From the IMG/VR virus record IMGVR_UViG_3300027851_000029, positions 1-61,927 of that record: a stretch of DNA of 61,927 bases. One strand, given 5' to 3'. This DNA comes from a virus. This document shows, piece after piece, positions 43,800 to 51,742 of the stretch (position 1 is its first letter; every line of letters begins with the position of its first letter). The notes beneath the pieces were generated by a model that saw only the letters and a program-made list of their open reading frames with translations, was not told the origin of the DNA and did not search any database. The position numbers and the translations under genes are program-made.

Positions 43800-44260
43800 C
43801 GCTGATCTCCGGTGTTCTGCAGCGGGTTGCCTTGCATGTCGGTTTCAAACTCAGCGCCCCAAGTCCAGCCCTGGCCGTCGCAGTACATGCACAGGTCTTC
43901 TTCCTCAACCTCGCTGCCATCCATCACGAAATGCCCCCGCCCTAAGCAGGTTTCGCATTCGCACTTTGGAATCCAGGCAAGGCATGAGCCTTCGTCGTAG
44001 TGCATCACCTCCTGGCACTCGCATTCGTCGTGCAGCGGCTCGCCTTCTTCATCGACGGGCCAGACGTAGAGCATCCCGTCGTTAATAAGCTGCACCTCAA
44101 ACTGGTCAAGCATCCGGCGCCCGCCGTTGACGCCGACCCACAGCGCGTAGTCCGCCAGCTCGCGCCAGTCCAGCAGTTGGGTCGTTCCGAACCTGCTGCC
44201 GTCTTCAACAACCATCTGGATTGGTAGCTCTTTGGTGGTGTCGATCACAAGGTATTTCAT
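43796..44260 (-). CDS. Cys-rich zinc-binding hypothetical protein, 154 aa
   Basis: The N-terminal ~75 residues form an alpha/beta segment. The C-terminal part has CECQE, CECETCLGRGHF and CMYCDGQGW, resembling the CxxCxGxG zinc repeats of DnaJ-type domains. It is preceded by GGAGAGACGACC and so has a ribosome site. Function unknown; the zinc repeats suggest protein or nucleic-acid binding. Confidence 0.65.
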   Translation of the reverse strand: MKYLVIDTTKELPIQMVVEDGSRFGTTQLLDWRELADYALWVGVNGGRRMLDQFEVQLINDGMLYVWPVDEEGEPLHDECECQEVMHYDEGSCLAWIPKCECETCLGRGHFVMDGSEVEEEDLCMYCDGQGWTWGAEFETDMQGNPLQNTGDQR

Positions 44261-44296
44261 GGTCGTCTCTCCGGTTGTCCGTGCAGAACTCTGCGC

Positions 44297-44632
44297 TCAA
44301 GCGGGACCGCTGCGCGGCCCCTTAGCTTCGGTGTTCGGCGACTCGCGCCCCAGCCTAGCCTGAGCCTCCCAGGCTTCCCCGTTGTCGGTCCAGCTTGCAG
44401 CCATCGCGCTGCAGCACGCAGAGCACCAGCGGTAGTTCATCAGTGCTCCGTCAAACACAGCAGCTAGCAACCGAACGCGCTCGCCGGGCGTGATTTCTTG
44501 GCGACACATTCCGCAGGTTCCGCCCTTGCGTGCCGTGCCGATCTTGTCTTTAAGCACCCGGTCGCCCGGCGCCCCAAAGTCCCCCTCAAACGGGTTGACC
44601 TTCAGGCACTCAACTTCATCAAAATTCATCAT
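44297..44632 (-). CDS. Zinc-binding hypothetical protein, 111 aa
   Basis: Start at 44632 overlaps the preceding stop (ATGA). GTCGMCRQEITPGERVRLLA with a second pair CSACC forms a treble-clef-like or zinc-ribbon arrangement, known from small phage proteins. No catalytic residues are identified. Confidence 0.65.
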   Translation of the reverse strand: MMNFDEVECLKVNPFEGDFGAPGDRVLKDKIGTARKGGTCGMCRQEITPGERVRLLAAVFDGALMNYRWCSACCSAMAASWTDNGEAWEAQARLGRESPNTEAKGPRSGPA

Positions 44633-44847
44633 CGCGGCGCCAAATCTAGCGGTGCCGCGCAGCGCTTGCAGAGACCTGACGCATCCATGAATTGCTCGAC
44701 CTCGGTTGGTTGAGTGGCTGCCTTGATCGCCTCAATTGCATCGTCAATCGTCTGTAGGTCTTCTTTTGGGAGCCGACCGGCGCCGATAATCCTGACGTTG
44801 AGCAATCGACAAATCAGCGAATCATCCATCCTTGGAATGGCATTCAT
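44629..44847 (-). CDS. Hypothetical protein, 72 aa
   Basis: The ATG at 44847 is selected because AGGAGAG lies just upstream; a longer in-frame start overlaps a separate tiny gene. The protein is helical with a C-terminal CKRC that may pair with other ligands. Function unknown. Confidence 0.6.
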   Translation of the reverse strand: MNAIPRMDDSLICRLLNVRIIGAGRLPKEDLQTIDDAIEAIKAATQPTEVEQFMDASGLCKRCAAPLDLAPR

Positions 44848-44933
44848 AAGCTCTCTCCTAAAAACATCTCCACGCAACGTTTGCACAGGATCAGTCCACG
44901 CATCGCCGGTCGTCCGCAGTGTTCGCATTTCAT
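44844..44933 (-). CDS. 29-residue zinc-ribbon peptide
   Basis: The ATG at 44933 has AAGGA seven bases upstream and the stop overlaps the next start as ATGA. The product is CEHCGRP...LILCKRC plus a short tail, exactly the four ligands of a zinc knuckle. Its signals match those of larger neighbours despite the tiny size. Confidence 0.6.
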   Translation of the reverse strand: MKCEHCGRPAMRGLILCKRCVEMFLGESL

Positions 44934-44949
44934 TCGACATCCTTGTTCC

Positions 44950-45111
44950 TTAGTTGTCTGCAGTACAGATCGTCACGGCCTTGGTGGTTCCGTCTGTTTC
45001 AATCAGCAGGCCGCACACCTGTTCATCTGTTTCTGTGTCGCAGTTGTAGGCGTACACCGTCGCGTGCTGCGGCGCCTGTTTCAGTGCTTCAATGAGGTCC
45101 TCGACTGTCAT
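44950..45111 (-). CDS. Small acidic protein, 53 aa
   Basis: The ATG at 45111 follows AAGGGA. The sequence MTVEDLIEALKQAPQHATVY, then NCDTETDEQVCGLLIETDG, resembles short phage proteins with a helix followed by beta strands. Spacing with neighbours is regular. Function unknown. Confidence 0.6.
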   Translation of the reverse strand: MTVEDLIEALKQAPQHATVYAYNCDTETDEQVCGLLIETDGTTKAVTICTADN

Positions 45112-45179
45112 CGCGTGTCCCTTCTCGGCAGTGCCGAACTCTTAAATCGACCGGACCGAAGGCCGGTCATCGGTGGTGT

Positions 45180-45368
45180 TCAAACCTTCACCCCATGCGC
45201 AACCAGGGTGGACCGCTTCCAGCCCGAGGTCTTCCGCGAAAGGGCGACATCGTATGGCGGCAACTTGTTCGCCTTGTACATCTTGCGCACGGTGTCGCTG
45301 CACACATGGAGCATCTTCGGAAGATCGCCGCGCTTTATGATCTCGTTTGGGTCTTGTTCGGTTGTCAT
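45180..45368 (-). CDS. AlpA/MerR-like HTH protein, excisionase candidate
   Basis: 62 residues starting in an ATGA overlap. IIKRGDLPKMLHVCSDTVRK, then KANKLPPYDV, is the winged-helix pattern of small AlpA/excisionase-type DNA-binding proteins. It is the nearest such gene to the integrase and lies in the leftward operon expressed on induction, as expected for Xis. Direct evidence for excisionase function is lacking. Confidence 0.65.
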   Translation of the reverse strand: MTTEQDPNEIIKRGDLPKMLHVCSDTVRKMYKANKLPPYDVALSRKTSGWKRSTLVAHGVKV

Positions 45369-45526
45369 GGCCGTTGTTCTCCTTGGCAAACAGGGCACGG
45401 AAGCAGGTAGTCATTCCAAGGGTCGCGCCCATCACCATGACAGCGCTCGCACTCATCGTCGTAGTCATCATCGATGCACTCATCGCAGCCGTTGCATCCG
45501 TCCTCGCATGTTCGCTCTGTGGTCAT
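45365..45526 (-). CDS. Zinc-binding mini-protein, 53 aa
   Basis: The ATG at 45526 overlaps the upstream stop. CEDGCNGCDEC, CERCHGDG and CPVCQG give several CxxC pairs of the DnaJ zinc-repeat kind. Its 3' end overlaps the HTH gene. Function unknown. Confidence 0.6.
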   Translation of the reverse strand: MTTERTCEDGCNGCDECIDDDYDDECERCHGDGRDPWNDYLLPCPVCQGEQRP

Positions 45527-45879
45527 GCCTGCTCCTGTGTGCTTGTAATGGCTGCGTCGAATCCGATTAGCCATGACTCGTATCTCCCGCCAGTTCGCAA
45601 TTCAGACCATGGAGCTACGTCGCCGTTCATGTGCAGGCCTGCAACTCCGTGGCTGAAGTCGATCAGCGACTCCACTTCTGAAAGCCCGTGCTTCGCCTCT
45701 GCAAGCTGCTGCTCAAGCAGTGCGATCTTGTTGTTCAGTGGCTCGGTGAATCTGCGGACAAGCTCGATGTCTTCGTCCATTGGTGGAAGCCGCTCAAGCA
45801 GTGCGATCCGCTCGTTCAGAGCCTTCACCTCTGCATGGTGAGCGCTGGCCAGGTTCCGGCGTTGTGAGTCAGTTGGCAT
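45523..45879 (-). CDS. Coiled-coil protein paralogous to 46085-46747 gene, 118 aa
   Basis: The ATG at 45879 has AAGGA seven bases upstream, preferred to an ATG two codons earlier. The first 25 residues (MPTDSQRRNLASAHHAEVKA...) are almost identical to the start of the gene at 46747, and the DNA is near-identical too. The middle is a coiled coil. Function unknown; the shared start suggests gene duplication or shuffling. Confidence 0.65.
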   Translation of the reverse strand: MPTDSQRRNLASAHHAEVKALNERIALLERLPPMDEDIELVRRFTEPLNNKIALLEQQLAEAKHGLSEVESLIDFSHGVAGLHMNGDVAPWSELRTGGRYESWLIGFDAAITSTQEQA

Positions 45880-45881
45880 GG

Positions 45882-46088
45882 TCAATCCTTCAGTGCGGTA
45901 GCAACACAGTCGGTCAAGCGCTGAATCTCATCCTGCAGCCGACTGCACAGAACGCCCAACTCGGTAAGCTGTCGGGCCAGAAGTGGGCAAGGGCGTTGTT
46001 GAATAGATTGCTCACCAACAAGCTCTTGCAGGACCAGCAGGCGAGCGCGTATCTTTTCCTCGTCGCTGTAAAAGTGTTCTCGACTCAT
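45882..46088 (-). CDS. Small helical protein, 68 aa
   Basis: The ATG at 46088 overlaps the upstream stop (ATGA). The product is two amphipathic helices (SDEEKIRARLLVLQELVGE and LTELGVLCSRLQDEIQRLTD). No domain recognised. It ends three bases before the next gene. Confidence 0.55.
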   Translation of the reverse strand: MSREHFYSDEEKIRARLLVLQELVGEQSIQQRPCPLLARQLTELGVLCSRLQDEIQRLTDCVATALKD

Positions 46089-46747
46089 GGCGTCTCGCAT
46101 TTCTCGACCGTGGCCGGTGTGATGCCTTTTGCGCCGCGAACAAGCGGGAACCACTCGATGGCATCTGGGTGTACGGCGTAGTCCACATGCCAAAGCACTT
46201 GCCCGAATGGGCTCATCTTGCTGTAGTGGTAGCCGACAACCTCTTGGTCGGTCAGCGGCACCGCCTTGGGTGGCGCGGTGCAGAGCTGACGAATGGGCCA
46301 CGAACCATCCTTGATAGTGTTCTCTATGTGACGCTCGTCAACGAACCCGTGCCACGACCCGTCGCGCGCTTGGAACTGGTGCGTCACCGGCTGCGCTGCC
46401 TGCTCGACTTCCATATCCACGATCTTTGCGAGCAGCGGTGTGCAGGCTGCAGCGACAAGTGACTCAGTTTCTTTGCGGCACCGCTCGACTTGAGCCTCAA
46501 GGGCTGCGATGCGCTCCCGCACAGGTTCTGCGCCATGCCAGTTGCCGGGCTCGCCAGTTCCACCGCTGCACACCCGGTAAATCTCGGCGATAGTGGCGTT
46601 TGCCGTGCGAGCTTCCATGGCGTGCGCCTGGGCTTCCTGCTTGAGTCGCGCGGACATGCTTGAAAGCGCGCTGATCCGCTCGTTCAGAGCCTGCACCTCT
46701 GCATGGTGAGCGCTGGCAAGGTTTCGGCGTTGGGCGTCAGTTGGCAT
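46085..46747 (-). CDS. Hypothetical modular protein, 220 aa
   Basis: The ATG at 46747 follows AAAGGAG. It opens with the same MPTDAQRRNLASAHHAEVQA module as the gene at 45879. A coiled coil follows, then a C-terminal WHVDYAVHPDAIEWFPL region and the shared junction motif PATVEKCE. PPKAVPLTDQE is shared with the gene at 47218-47889. It appears assembled from interchangeable modules. Function unknown. Confidence 0.65.
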   Translation of the reverse strand: MPTDAQRRNLASAHHAEVQALNERISALSSMSARLKQEAQAHAMEARTANATIAEIYRVCSGGTGEPGNWHGAEPVRERIAALEAQVERCRKETESLVAAACTPLLAKIVDMEVEQAAQPVTHQFQARDGSWHGFVDERHIENTIKDGSWPIRQLCTAPPKAVPLTDQEVVGYHYSKMSPFGQVLWHVDYAVHPDAIEWFPLVRGAKGITPATVEKCETP

Positions 46748-46979
46748 CTGAGGCTCCTTTCTCGACGGCACACCGAACGCCACTGTCGAAAGGCTCAAGC
46801 GCATCACGCAGCGCATCGGCGTTCCAGACCAAAGATTCGGCCAGCGATTCGTCTGAGCTGGTGTTCAGCTTCTTTGCAATCTCGTCCAGAGGCTTCATGT
46901 GCTTTGCAATGGTTTCTGCCTTGCGCTTTGTGAGGCGTTGCAGCTCGGCCTCGTCGGCGGGTGTCCATTTCTCTTTCAT
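46737..46979 (-). CDS. Small helical protein, 80 aa
   Basis: The ATG at 46979 overlaps the upstream stop (TGATG). Lys/Glu-rich helices (PADEAELQRLTKRKAETIAK) are followed by a C-terminus ending CAVEKGASDAN, another copy of the VEKG junction. It overlaps the next gene by 11 bases. Function unknown. Confidence 0.6.
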   Translation of the reverse strand: MKEKWTPADEAELQRLTKRKAETIAKHMKPLDEIAKKLNTSSDESLAESLVWNADALRDALEPFDSGVRCAVEKGASDAN

Positions 46980-47218
46980 CACTCGCTCCCTTTCTCGACC
47001 GTGGGTCGCTCGTTGCTGTAGGGCGTGTACTCGCCATCGCCGATGTCGCACATATCCTCGAAGCACTCCGGGTGCATCTTGCTTGTGAACCACTTGCCGT
47101 CATAAACGCCGGTCTGGTGCACGTAGCCATCGCCCACATCGATGCTCTCGCCGCAATAGGTGCACTGGTGCGCCTTGCGGGCTACTCGGTTCTCATGCGG
47201 GTTGTAAAAGTCGGCCAT
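46979..47218 (-). CDS. Zinc-finger-like protein, 79 aa
   Basis: The ATG at 47218 overlaps the upstream stop as TGATG. HQCTYCGESIDVGDGYVHQT with a later MHPECFEDM supplies Cys/His ligands of a zinc-ribbon type found in small phage proteins. It ends in PTVEKGSE, the repeated junction. Function unknown. Confidence 0.62.
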   Translation of the reverse strand: MADFYNPHENRVARKAHQCTYCGESIDVGDGYVHQTGVYDGKWFTSKMHPECFEDMCDIGDGEYTPYSNERPTVEKGSE

Positions 47219-47889
47219 CACTCCCCCTCTTTCTCGACCGTGGCCGGTGTTCCGAACGCGGCCCACAGTCGTTTGCGCCACCAGTAAGCGCCTTGCTCGG
47301 TCGGGTGCTTGTCTCCGAACCACAGGCCATCAAGCGGGCCAGAGCCACCAAGAAACGACAGAATTGCTTGCTGCTCATCGGTCAGTGGCGCCGCCTTTGG
47401 TGGCGATGTGTAGAGCATCCTGACTTCGTATCCCGGCCACTCAACAGGATTGGCCTGAACCATGCGGACATGTTCAACAGTGCACCGTCCCCATGAAGCG
47501 CCAGTGAACCGAGATTGACCCTCCACCGGCTGCGCTGCCTGCTGTGCCGCAAGCCATCGACGGACCTCGCGGATGACGATGGAGAAAACTGAGCTATCCA
47601 ATCTAATGCCGATAGCGGTCTCAGCTTGATAGCGAACATCTTCCCAGTCAGGCTCTGGTCCTATGTCCTTCGGGACAACGACCGTCATCCATCCTGGCGG
47701 TAGTTCGGCCTGCTCGACTTGAGCTGTCAGGGCTGCGATGCGCTCCAGTAGTGGAGCTGTGGCTGCGAACCATGCGTGTCTGGCAACGTACTTGTCCAGC
47801 GGTCCGCGTTCCATTGCTGGCTTGAACTTCGTGCCATACCAGTTGTTGAATTCAGCTTCTTCTGGTCCAGGGGTAAGAGCCATGTTCAA
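47218..47889 (-). CDS. Hypothetical modular protein, 223 aa
   Basis: Contains LERIAALTAQVEQAE, then SPPKAAPLTDEQQAIL and FGTPATVEKEGE, the latter two shared in pattern with the gene at 46085. Many early phage genes of this kind carry the PPKAxPLTD module with unknown role. The start overlaps the previous stop by four bases. No enzymatic signature. Confidence 0.62.
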   Translation of the reverse strand: MNMALTPGPEEAEFNNWYGTKFKPAMERGPLDKYVARHAWFAATAPLLERIAALTAQVEQAELPPGWMTVVVPKDIGPEPDWEDVRYQAETAIGIRLDSSVFSIVIREVRRWLAAQQAAQPVEGQSRFTGASWGRCTVEHVRMVQANPVEWPGYEVRMLYTSPPKAAPLTDEQQAILSFLGGSGPLDGLWFGDKHPTEQGAYWWRKRLWAAFGTPATVEKEGE

Positions 47890-48563
47890 TCCTCCTTCTG
47901 TTGGTTGACTGGCTTGGGTTGCGCAATCACAGCACGCAAGTCCAGAATCTCACGCTCCATGTATTCGACCTTGAGCGCGTTCGGCCAATACTCTGGCTCG
48001 CTTGTGGGGTGCTCGTCTTTGATCCTGTCGTGCCACATGCGGATGATCGGCTGCGCCTGCACTGGCTGCGCCACTGAATTGCACTCAGCGCACGGAGATT
48101 CGACAAAGTGGCGGAACGTCTGGCACGTCACTCCATGGGACTCGTAGGCTTCAACGACCTTGAGCAGATCGAAGTAACGAGAGGCCAGAACTGCGTTCGT
48201 TTCATTGATGGACTCATGGGAATCTCCAGCGGGCTGCGCCACTGGTTGCGGCTGTGGTGCTGCGGAGAGAGCACGGTTGCGAATCGTTATGAAGTAGCGC
48301 AAGAAAACGTCATGGCTCAGGCCGAACGAAAGGGCCTCCTGATTCGCGCTGTGCGCCAGTTCGCTCAAGTCGTCGTCGCACAAGTCATCCGGCACCGCTG
48401 GCGTGTTGGCTTCGATAGCCGCGCACACTTGCCGGTGAAAATCCTCCAGTGTGTGCGGCAGGAACGTGTAGGCGACCTTTTCCAATTCGCTGCGGTGGCT
48501 GTACCGGCTGGCCGTGCGGTGCGCCAGCTCGGTGAATTTTTCGAGGCTGATCGGCGTGCTCAC
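47886..48563 (-). CDS. Hypothetical protein, 225 aa, GTG start
   Basis: The GTG at 48563 overlaps the upstream stop (GTGA), the coupling used by other genes here; a longer ATG frame runs into the neighbour. The product has a helical N-terminus, a Pro/Gln linker (APQPQPVAQPAG) and a CQTF...CAEC pair. Function unknown. Confidence 0.58.
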   Translation of the reverse strand: MSTPISLEKFTELAHRTASRYSHRSELEKVAYTFLPHTLEDFHRQVCAAIEANTPAVPDDLCDDDLSELAHSANQEALSFGLSHDVFLRYFITIRNRALSAAPQPQPVAQPAGDSHESINETNAVLASRYFDLLKVVEAYESHGVTCQTFRHFVESPCAECNSVAQPVQAQPIIRMWHDRIKDEHPTSEPEYWPNALKVEYMEREILDLRAVIAQPKPVNQQKED

Positions 48564-49084
48564 AGTTGCTCTCCTTGTGCTTTGGCAATCGCTGCGCGAC
48601 CGATCACGGCCCATTTTTTCAAGTTGCACCCCATGTCTGCGGGAACAGCCTCTGCATATTCGACGGACCAGTTCAGCGCCTCCAGCAGTTCCGCATTGAT
48701 TGCAGACAGGCGGTCGCGCTCGGCGATGAGTTCAAGTTCCTTGCCGTAGCTTTCGTTGATGAAAACCTTGATGGGGCGATCCATCTCAACGGATAGCGCC
48801 ATGCCAGCCGTGTCCAGTCCGTCGCAGTAGTTCCACGCAGCCACGAGGCGGCGGGCGTTGGCTTCGCGCATGTTCGGATTGTTTTCACCAAAGTCGATGG
48901 CAACGGCGACAAAGGCGTTCTTGTCAACGCCGACGATTACCGTCTCAGGACAGCCCTCGTTGTCAAAGAGAGATGCGGAAACGGCAAGTTTTCCCGGTGT
49001 GTGTTCGCTCATCTTCATTCCCTCGTATACCCGGTGCTCGCGCTGGTAGCGCTCTAGCAGGGTTTCGTCGTTGTGGGTTGGCAT
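48560..49084 (-). CDS. Hypothetical protein, 174 aa
   Basis: The ATG at 49084 overlaps the upstream stop (TAATG). Residues about 28-100 (TPGKLAVSASLFDNEGCPE, DKNAFVAVAIDFG, NARRLVAAWNYCDGLDT) match small phage proteins with an anthranilate-like beta fold often seen in early operons. The C-terminal half is helical. No defined activity. Confidence 0.65.
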   Translation of the reverse strand: MPTHNDETLLERYQREHRVYEGMKMSEHTPGKLAVSASLFDNEGCPETVIVGVDKNAFVAVAIDFGENNPNMREANARRLVAAWNYCDGLDTAGMALSVEMDRPIKVFINESYGKELELIAERDRLSAINAELLEALNWSVEYAEAVPADMGCNLKKWAVIGRAAIAKAQGEQL

Positions 49085-49281
49085 TACGCTGCCACCTGCA
49101 GAATGTTCATCTGATCCTGCACGCGCTTGGCGGCCTGAAGCTGCTCTTCGGTCATGCGGTCGTACTGGCCCAGGCCCAGCAGCGGGCGGATCTGTTGGCC
49201 GATGGGTGAGCTGGCGCCCTGGTGGTTCCAGAGCACGTAGCACAGTGAGGCGTGGACGTTGGGTTTCATGGGTTCGATCAT
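49084..49281 (-). CDS. Small hypothetical protein, 65 aa
   Basis: Starts at 49281 (an ATG four codons later is possible). It contains HASLCYVLWNHQGASSPIGQ, a pattern recurring in short phage proteins beside recombination genes. The 190 bases between this gene and rdgC (49282-49472) carry no clear gene. Confidence 0.6.
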   Translation of the reverse strand: MIEPMKPNVHASLCYVLWNHQGASSPIGQQIRPLLGLGQYDRMTEEQLQAAKRVQDQMNILQVAA

Positions 49282-49472
49282 GTTTTTCTCGTCGTGAATT
49301 TGGGTTGCCCGTTCCCCACCATTGGCCGCTATGAATTGCCAGCGGACCGGCCTGGTTGATCCATCCTCTGAGCCAAAGAAGTCTTGAGGGGGCTCATTGG
49401 TGAACTGGTGGGGCTTGTCACCTCGTGGGCAAGGCGAAGCTGAAAGGATTTGTCCGCTCCCTCTGTGTTGGG

Positions 49473-50414
49473 TCAGGTGGTGGGCGCAGGGTTGAGTGCT
49501 GGCGCCGGCTGAAACTCGCCGCCCAGTGCGCCAATCAGCGCCGGGATCAGCTTGCGAAGCTCTCCGGTGGCCAGCGCCACATCAGCATCAAAACCGCTCT
49601 CACTGTCGTCGGCCCGGTCATCGAACACGCCTTCGAGGAATGCAATCTTCTTGAGTCGCATGCAGTCGTCCAGCACGAAACCAACCCGGCCTTCCCAGCT
49701 CATGGCGGTCCACTTGGGCAGCTTTCCCTCGGTGATGTGCTTGCGAACTTCTTCGGTCTGGATGCTGTGGCGGTTGAACTTGACCACCGACTTCTCTTCA
49801 TCTGCCGATCGCAGCTCGCACGCGCGCTCGATGATGAAGCCGTGATCGACGTACAGTTCATCGGACACCTCCTGAGAGGCCAGCCACTGCGTTATGGCGC
49901 ATTGTGGCGTCATGGTGGTCTGCAGCAGGACCAGGGACAGGTCATTGAAGGCGTTGACCAGGGCCGTCACCAGTTCGTCGAGCTTGCCCTGGCTGCTGGC
50001 GTCGGTCATCAAAAGGCCCGCGGCCGGGTCGATCCAGACCAGCACCGAGGATTGCTTGGGGAATGCCTGCGGCAGCAGCGCCAGATAGGCGTCCTCGCGC
50101 AGTTCCTTCATCTGCTTCTTGCCTGGCTTGCGGCCGGTGGTGGCCTCGATGTGGTCGGCCTCGGCCTGCGCCTTCTCGCGCACCGTGGCGCCGGGCACGC
50201 TCTTGGTTTCGATGCGCAGCTTCATGATGCGCTGGCCGTCGATGGCTTCGACCATGGCGTCGTGCTCGTTGCCGCGTGGCGGCACCCAGCCAACGGACTT
50301 GTCTTGCGTGGCGCCGCAGGGCACGAACTGGTCGGCCATGAGTGCGGATTCCATGGCTTCCAGGGCGGGAGCCCAGCCAGAAGCGATGCGGTAGATCGTG
50401 AGGTTCTTGAACAT
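49473..50414 (-). CDS. rdgC: RdgC-like recombination-associated protein
   Basis: 313 residues, near the size of chromosomal RdgC. Family marks include MFKNLTIYRI at the start, SVGWVPPR, the REKAQAEADHIEATTGRKPG stretch with KKQMKELREDA, and AMSWEGRVGFVLDDCMRLKK. RdgC forms a ring on double-stranded DNA and modulates RecA activity. A phage copy beside RecT and a YqaJ exonuclease suggests control of host RecA during replication or recombination. Confidence 0.92.
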   Translation of the reverse strand: MFKNLTIYRIASGWAPALEAMESALMADQFVPCGATQDKSVGWVPPRGNEHDAMVEAIDGQRIMKLRIETKSVPGATVREKAQAEADHIEATTGRKPGKKQMKELREDAYLALLPQAFPKQSSVLVWIDPAAGLLMTDASSQGKLDELVTALVNAFNDLSLVLLQTTMTPQCAITQWLASQEVSDELYVDHGFIIERACELRSADEEKSVVKFNRHSIQTEEVRKHITEGKLPKWTAMSWEGRVGFVLDDCMRLKKIAFLEGVFDDRADDSESGFDADVALATGELRKLIPALIGALGGEFQPAPALNPAPTT

Positions 50415-50424
50415 GGTTGTCCGA

Positions 50425-50670
50425 TCAGTATTCGACTTGATCCCACTGCTTATCAGTGGGTGCTTCTTTGTGGGTGAAAACGGCCCAGTCGCCCTTGTGT
50501 TCTGGTCGCGGGTCCATGTGCAGGTGTCCTGGCTGGCATTCGCTCGGGTCCATTCCGCAGGGTTTCAGGTCTTCGAGGCTGCAGCCGCATGGCGCGTTTG
50601 GGTCCACAAGGCCGGTGAACCCGTTGTCTTGCAGGTATTGCTTGACGATCTTGATGACTGTTTGGCTCAT
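50425..50670 (-). CDS. Small Cys-rich protein, 81 aa
   Basis: CGCSLEDLKPCG, then CQPGHLHMDPRP, provides a compact Cys/His cluster likely to bind zinc. The N-terminus is a helix (VIKIVKQYLQDNGFTGLV). It overlaps the upstream gene's stop by four bases. Function unknown. Confidence 0.65.
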   Translation of the reverse strand: MSQTVIKIVKQYLQDNGFTGLVDPNAPCGCSLEDLKPCGMDPSECQPGHLHMDPRPEHKGDWAVFTHKEAPTDKQWDQVEY

Positions 50671-51041
50671 GCCGTCACCGCCTTCGCTTGCCGGCGCACG
50701 CCATCGGCAAAAGACCGGGCTCGGCCGCCGATGTTGTTCATGCTGCTGCGCGGCGGGCTGGTCAGCGTCACGGAATCGAACGCACGGGACATCGCATCGG
50801 CGCGCTGCTCAAGGCATTGGGTGGCCACGGCCTCGAAGTCCATGCCAAAGGTCTTGGTGAACCACTCGTCATAGCCACCAAACAGGAACATTGGCACGCT
50901 GTTCGCCTCGCCGGCGTCGGCGCCCAGCGCGTCAGCGCCGTACTTGCCATTGCCCAGGATGCAGACCATCACGGCAGCGATCTGCAGGTCTTCGGCCTCG
51001 AAGTGGTAGGCGTCGCTGGGGTTGATCAGGTTGAATTTCAT
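50667..51041 (-). CDS. Conserved phage protein, 124 aa
   Basis: The ATG at 51041 overlaps the upstream stop (ATGA). The start MKFNLINPSDAYHFEAEDLQ and the MFLFGGYDEWFTKTFG segment recur in small proteins near phage recombination modules. No catalytic motif. Its constant association with recombination genes hints at an accessory role. Confidence 0.7.
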   Translation of the reverse strand: MKFNLINPSDAYHFEAEDLQIAAVMVCILGNGKYGADALGADAGEANSVPMFLFGGYDEWFTKTFGMDFEAVATQCLEQRADAMSRAFDSVTLTSPPRSSMNNIGGRARSFADGVRRQAKAVTA

Positions 51042-51742
51042 ACGGCCTCCGTTTGTTCTGTTGGTGCAGTCGCGGTCTTCGCGTTGTCGTAGGTCTTGAT
51101 CCCCCAGGCGATGGCGTAGCAGCACCACAGGAAATCGAAGGTGTATTCGCGGCAGCTCCACTCCCAGCATTCGGACATGTCAAACGACACGCCGTCGATG
51201 CTGGTTGTGAAGTCGCGCGCAGAGTCATACGCCCGCACGTCACCGTCGTCCGCGTTGCACAACACGTCGATCTCAAGCTCTTCCCAGAGCTGGGCTGATT
51301 TGCTGGCGAACTCGTCGCGATCCGTCTGCAAGGCTTCGTCGTTCGGCTTCTCCATTTCGACCCAGTTGTCGTAGGCCTCCTTGACGTGCTGACGGAAAGA
51401 TTCGGCGCTGTATTCCTTGGCGTGGCGGCTGTTTGGCGCCCGCAGCTTCTCGCTCCAGTAGCCAGGGTTGATGGCGAGATGGGTTCCCTTGCGCGTCAGG
51501 TATTCGCGGTCAGTGCGGAAGAACTCGAACATGTCGTGCAGGCGACGAAACACGAAAGTTCCCATGTCTCCGTCGATGCACAGCGTTCCGTCCCAGGTGA
51601 TCAGGTCAAACCAGTAGGCGCTTTGATCCGGTCGTTTGAATCGCAGATGCCGGTGCACCCCATCGTTGCGGATGACTGTCATCTGGTGGTTGGCCGCGTC
51701 TTTCAGGAAGCGGTCTTCATCGCAGGCCTGGGTAGTGCTCAT
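51038..51742 (-). CDS. Conserved phage protein, 234 aa
   Basis: The N-terminal TVIRNDGVHRHLRFKRPDQS and YWFDLITWDGTLCIDGDMG, with a C-terminal FDFLWCCYAIAWGI, define a family common in proteobacterial prophages and of unknown activity. Soluble alpha/beta appearance. Coupled by four-base overlaps on both sides to recombination genes. Confidence 0.75.
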   Translation of the reverse strand: MSTTQACDEDRFLKDAANHQMTVIRNDGVHRHLRFKRPDQSAYWFDLITWDGTLCIDGDMGTFVFRRLHDMFEFFRTDREYLTRKGTHLAINPGYWSEKLRAPNSRHAKEYSAESFRQHVKEAYDNWVEMEKPNDEALQTDRDEFASKSAQLWEELEIDVLCNADDGDVRAYDSARDFTTSIDGVSFDMSECWEWSCREYTFDFLWCCYAIAWGIKTYDNAKTATAPTEQTEAV

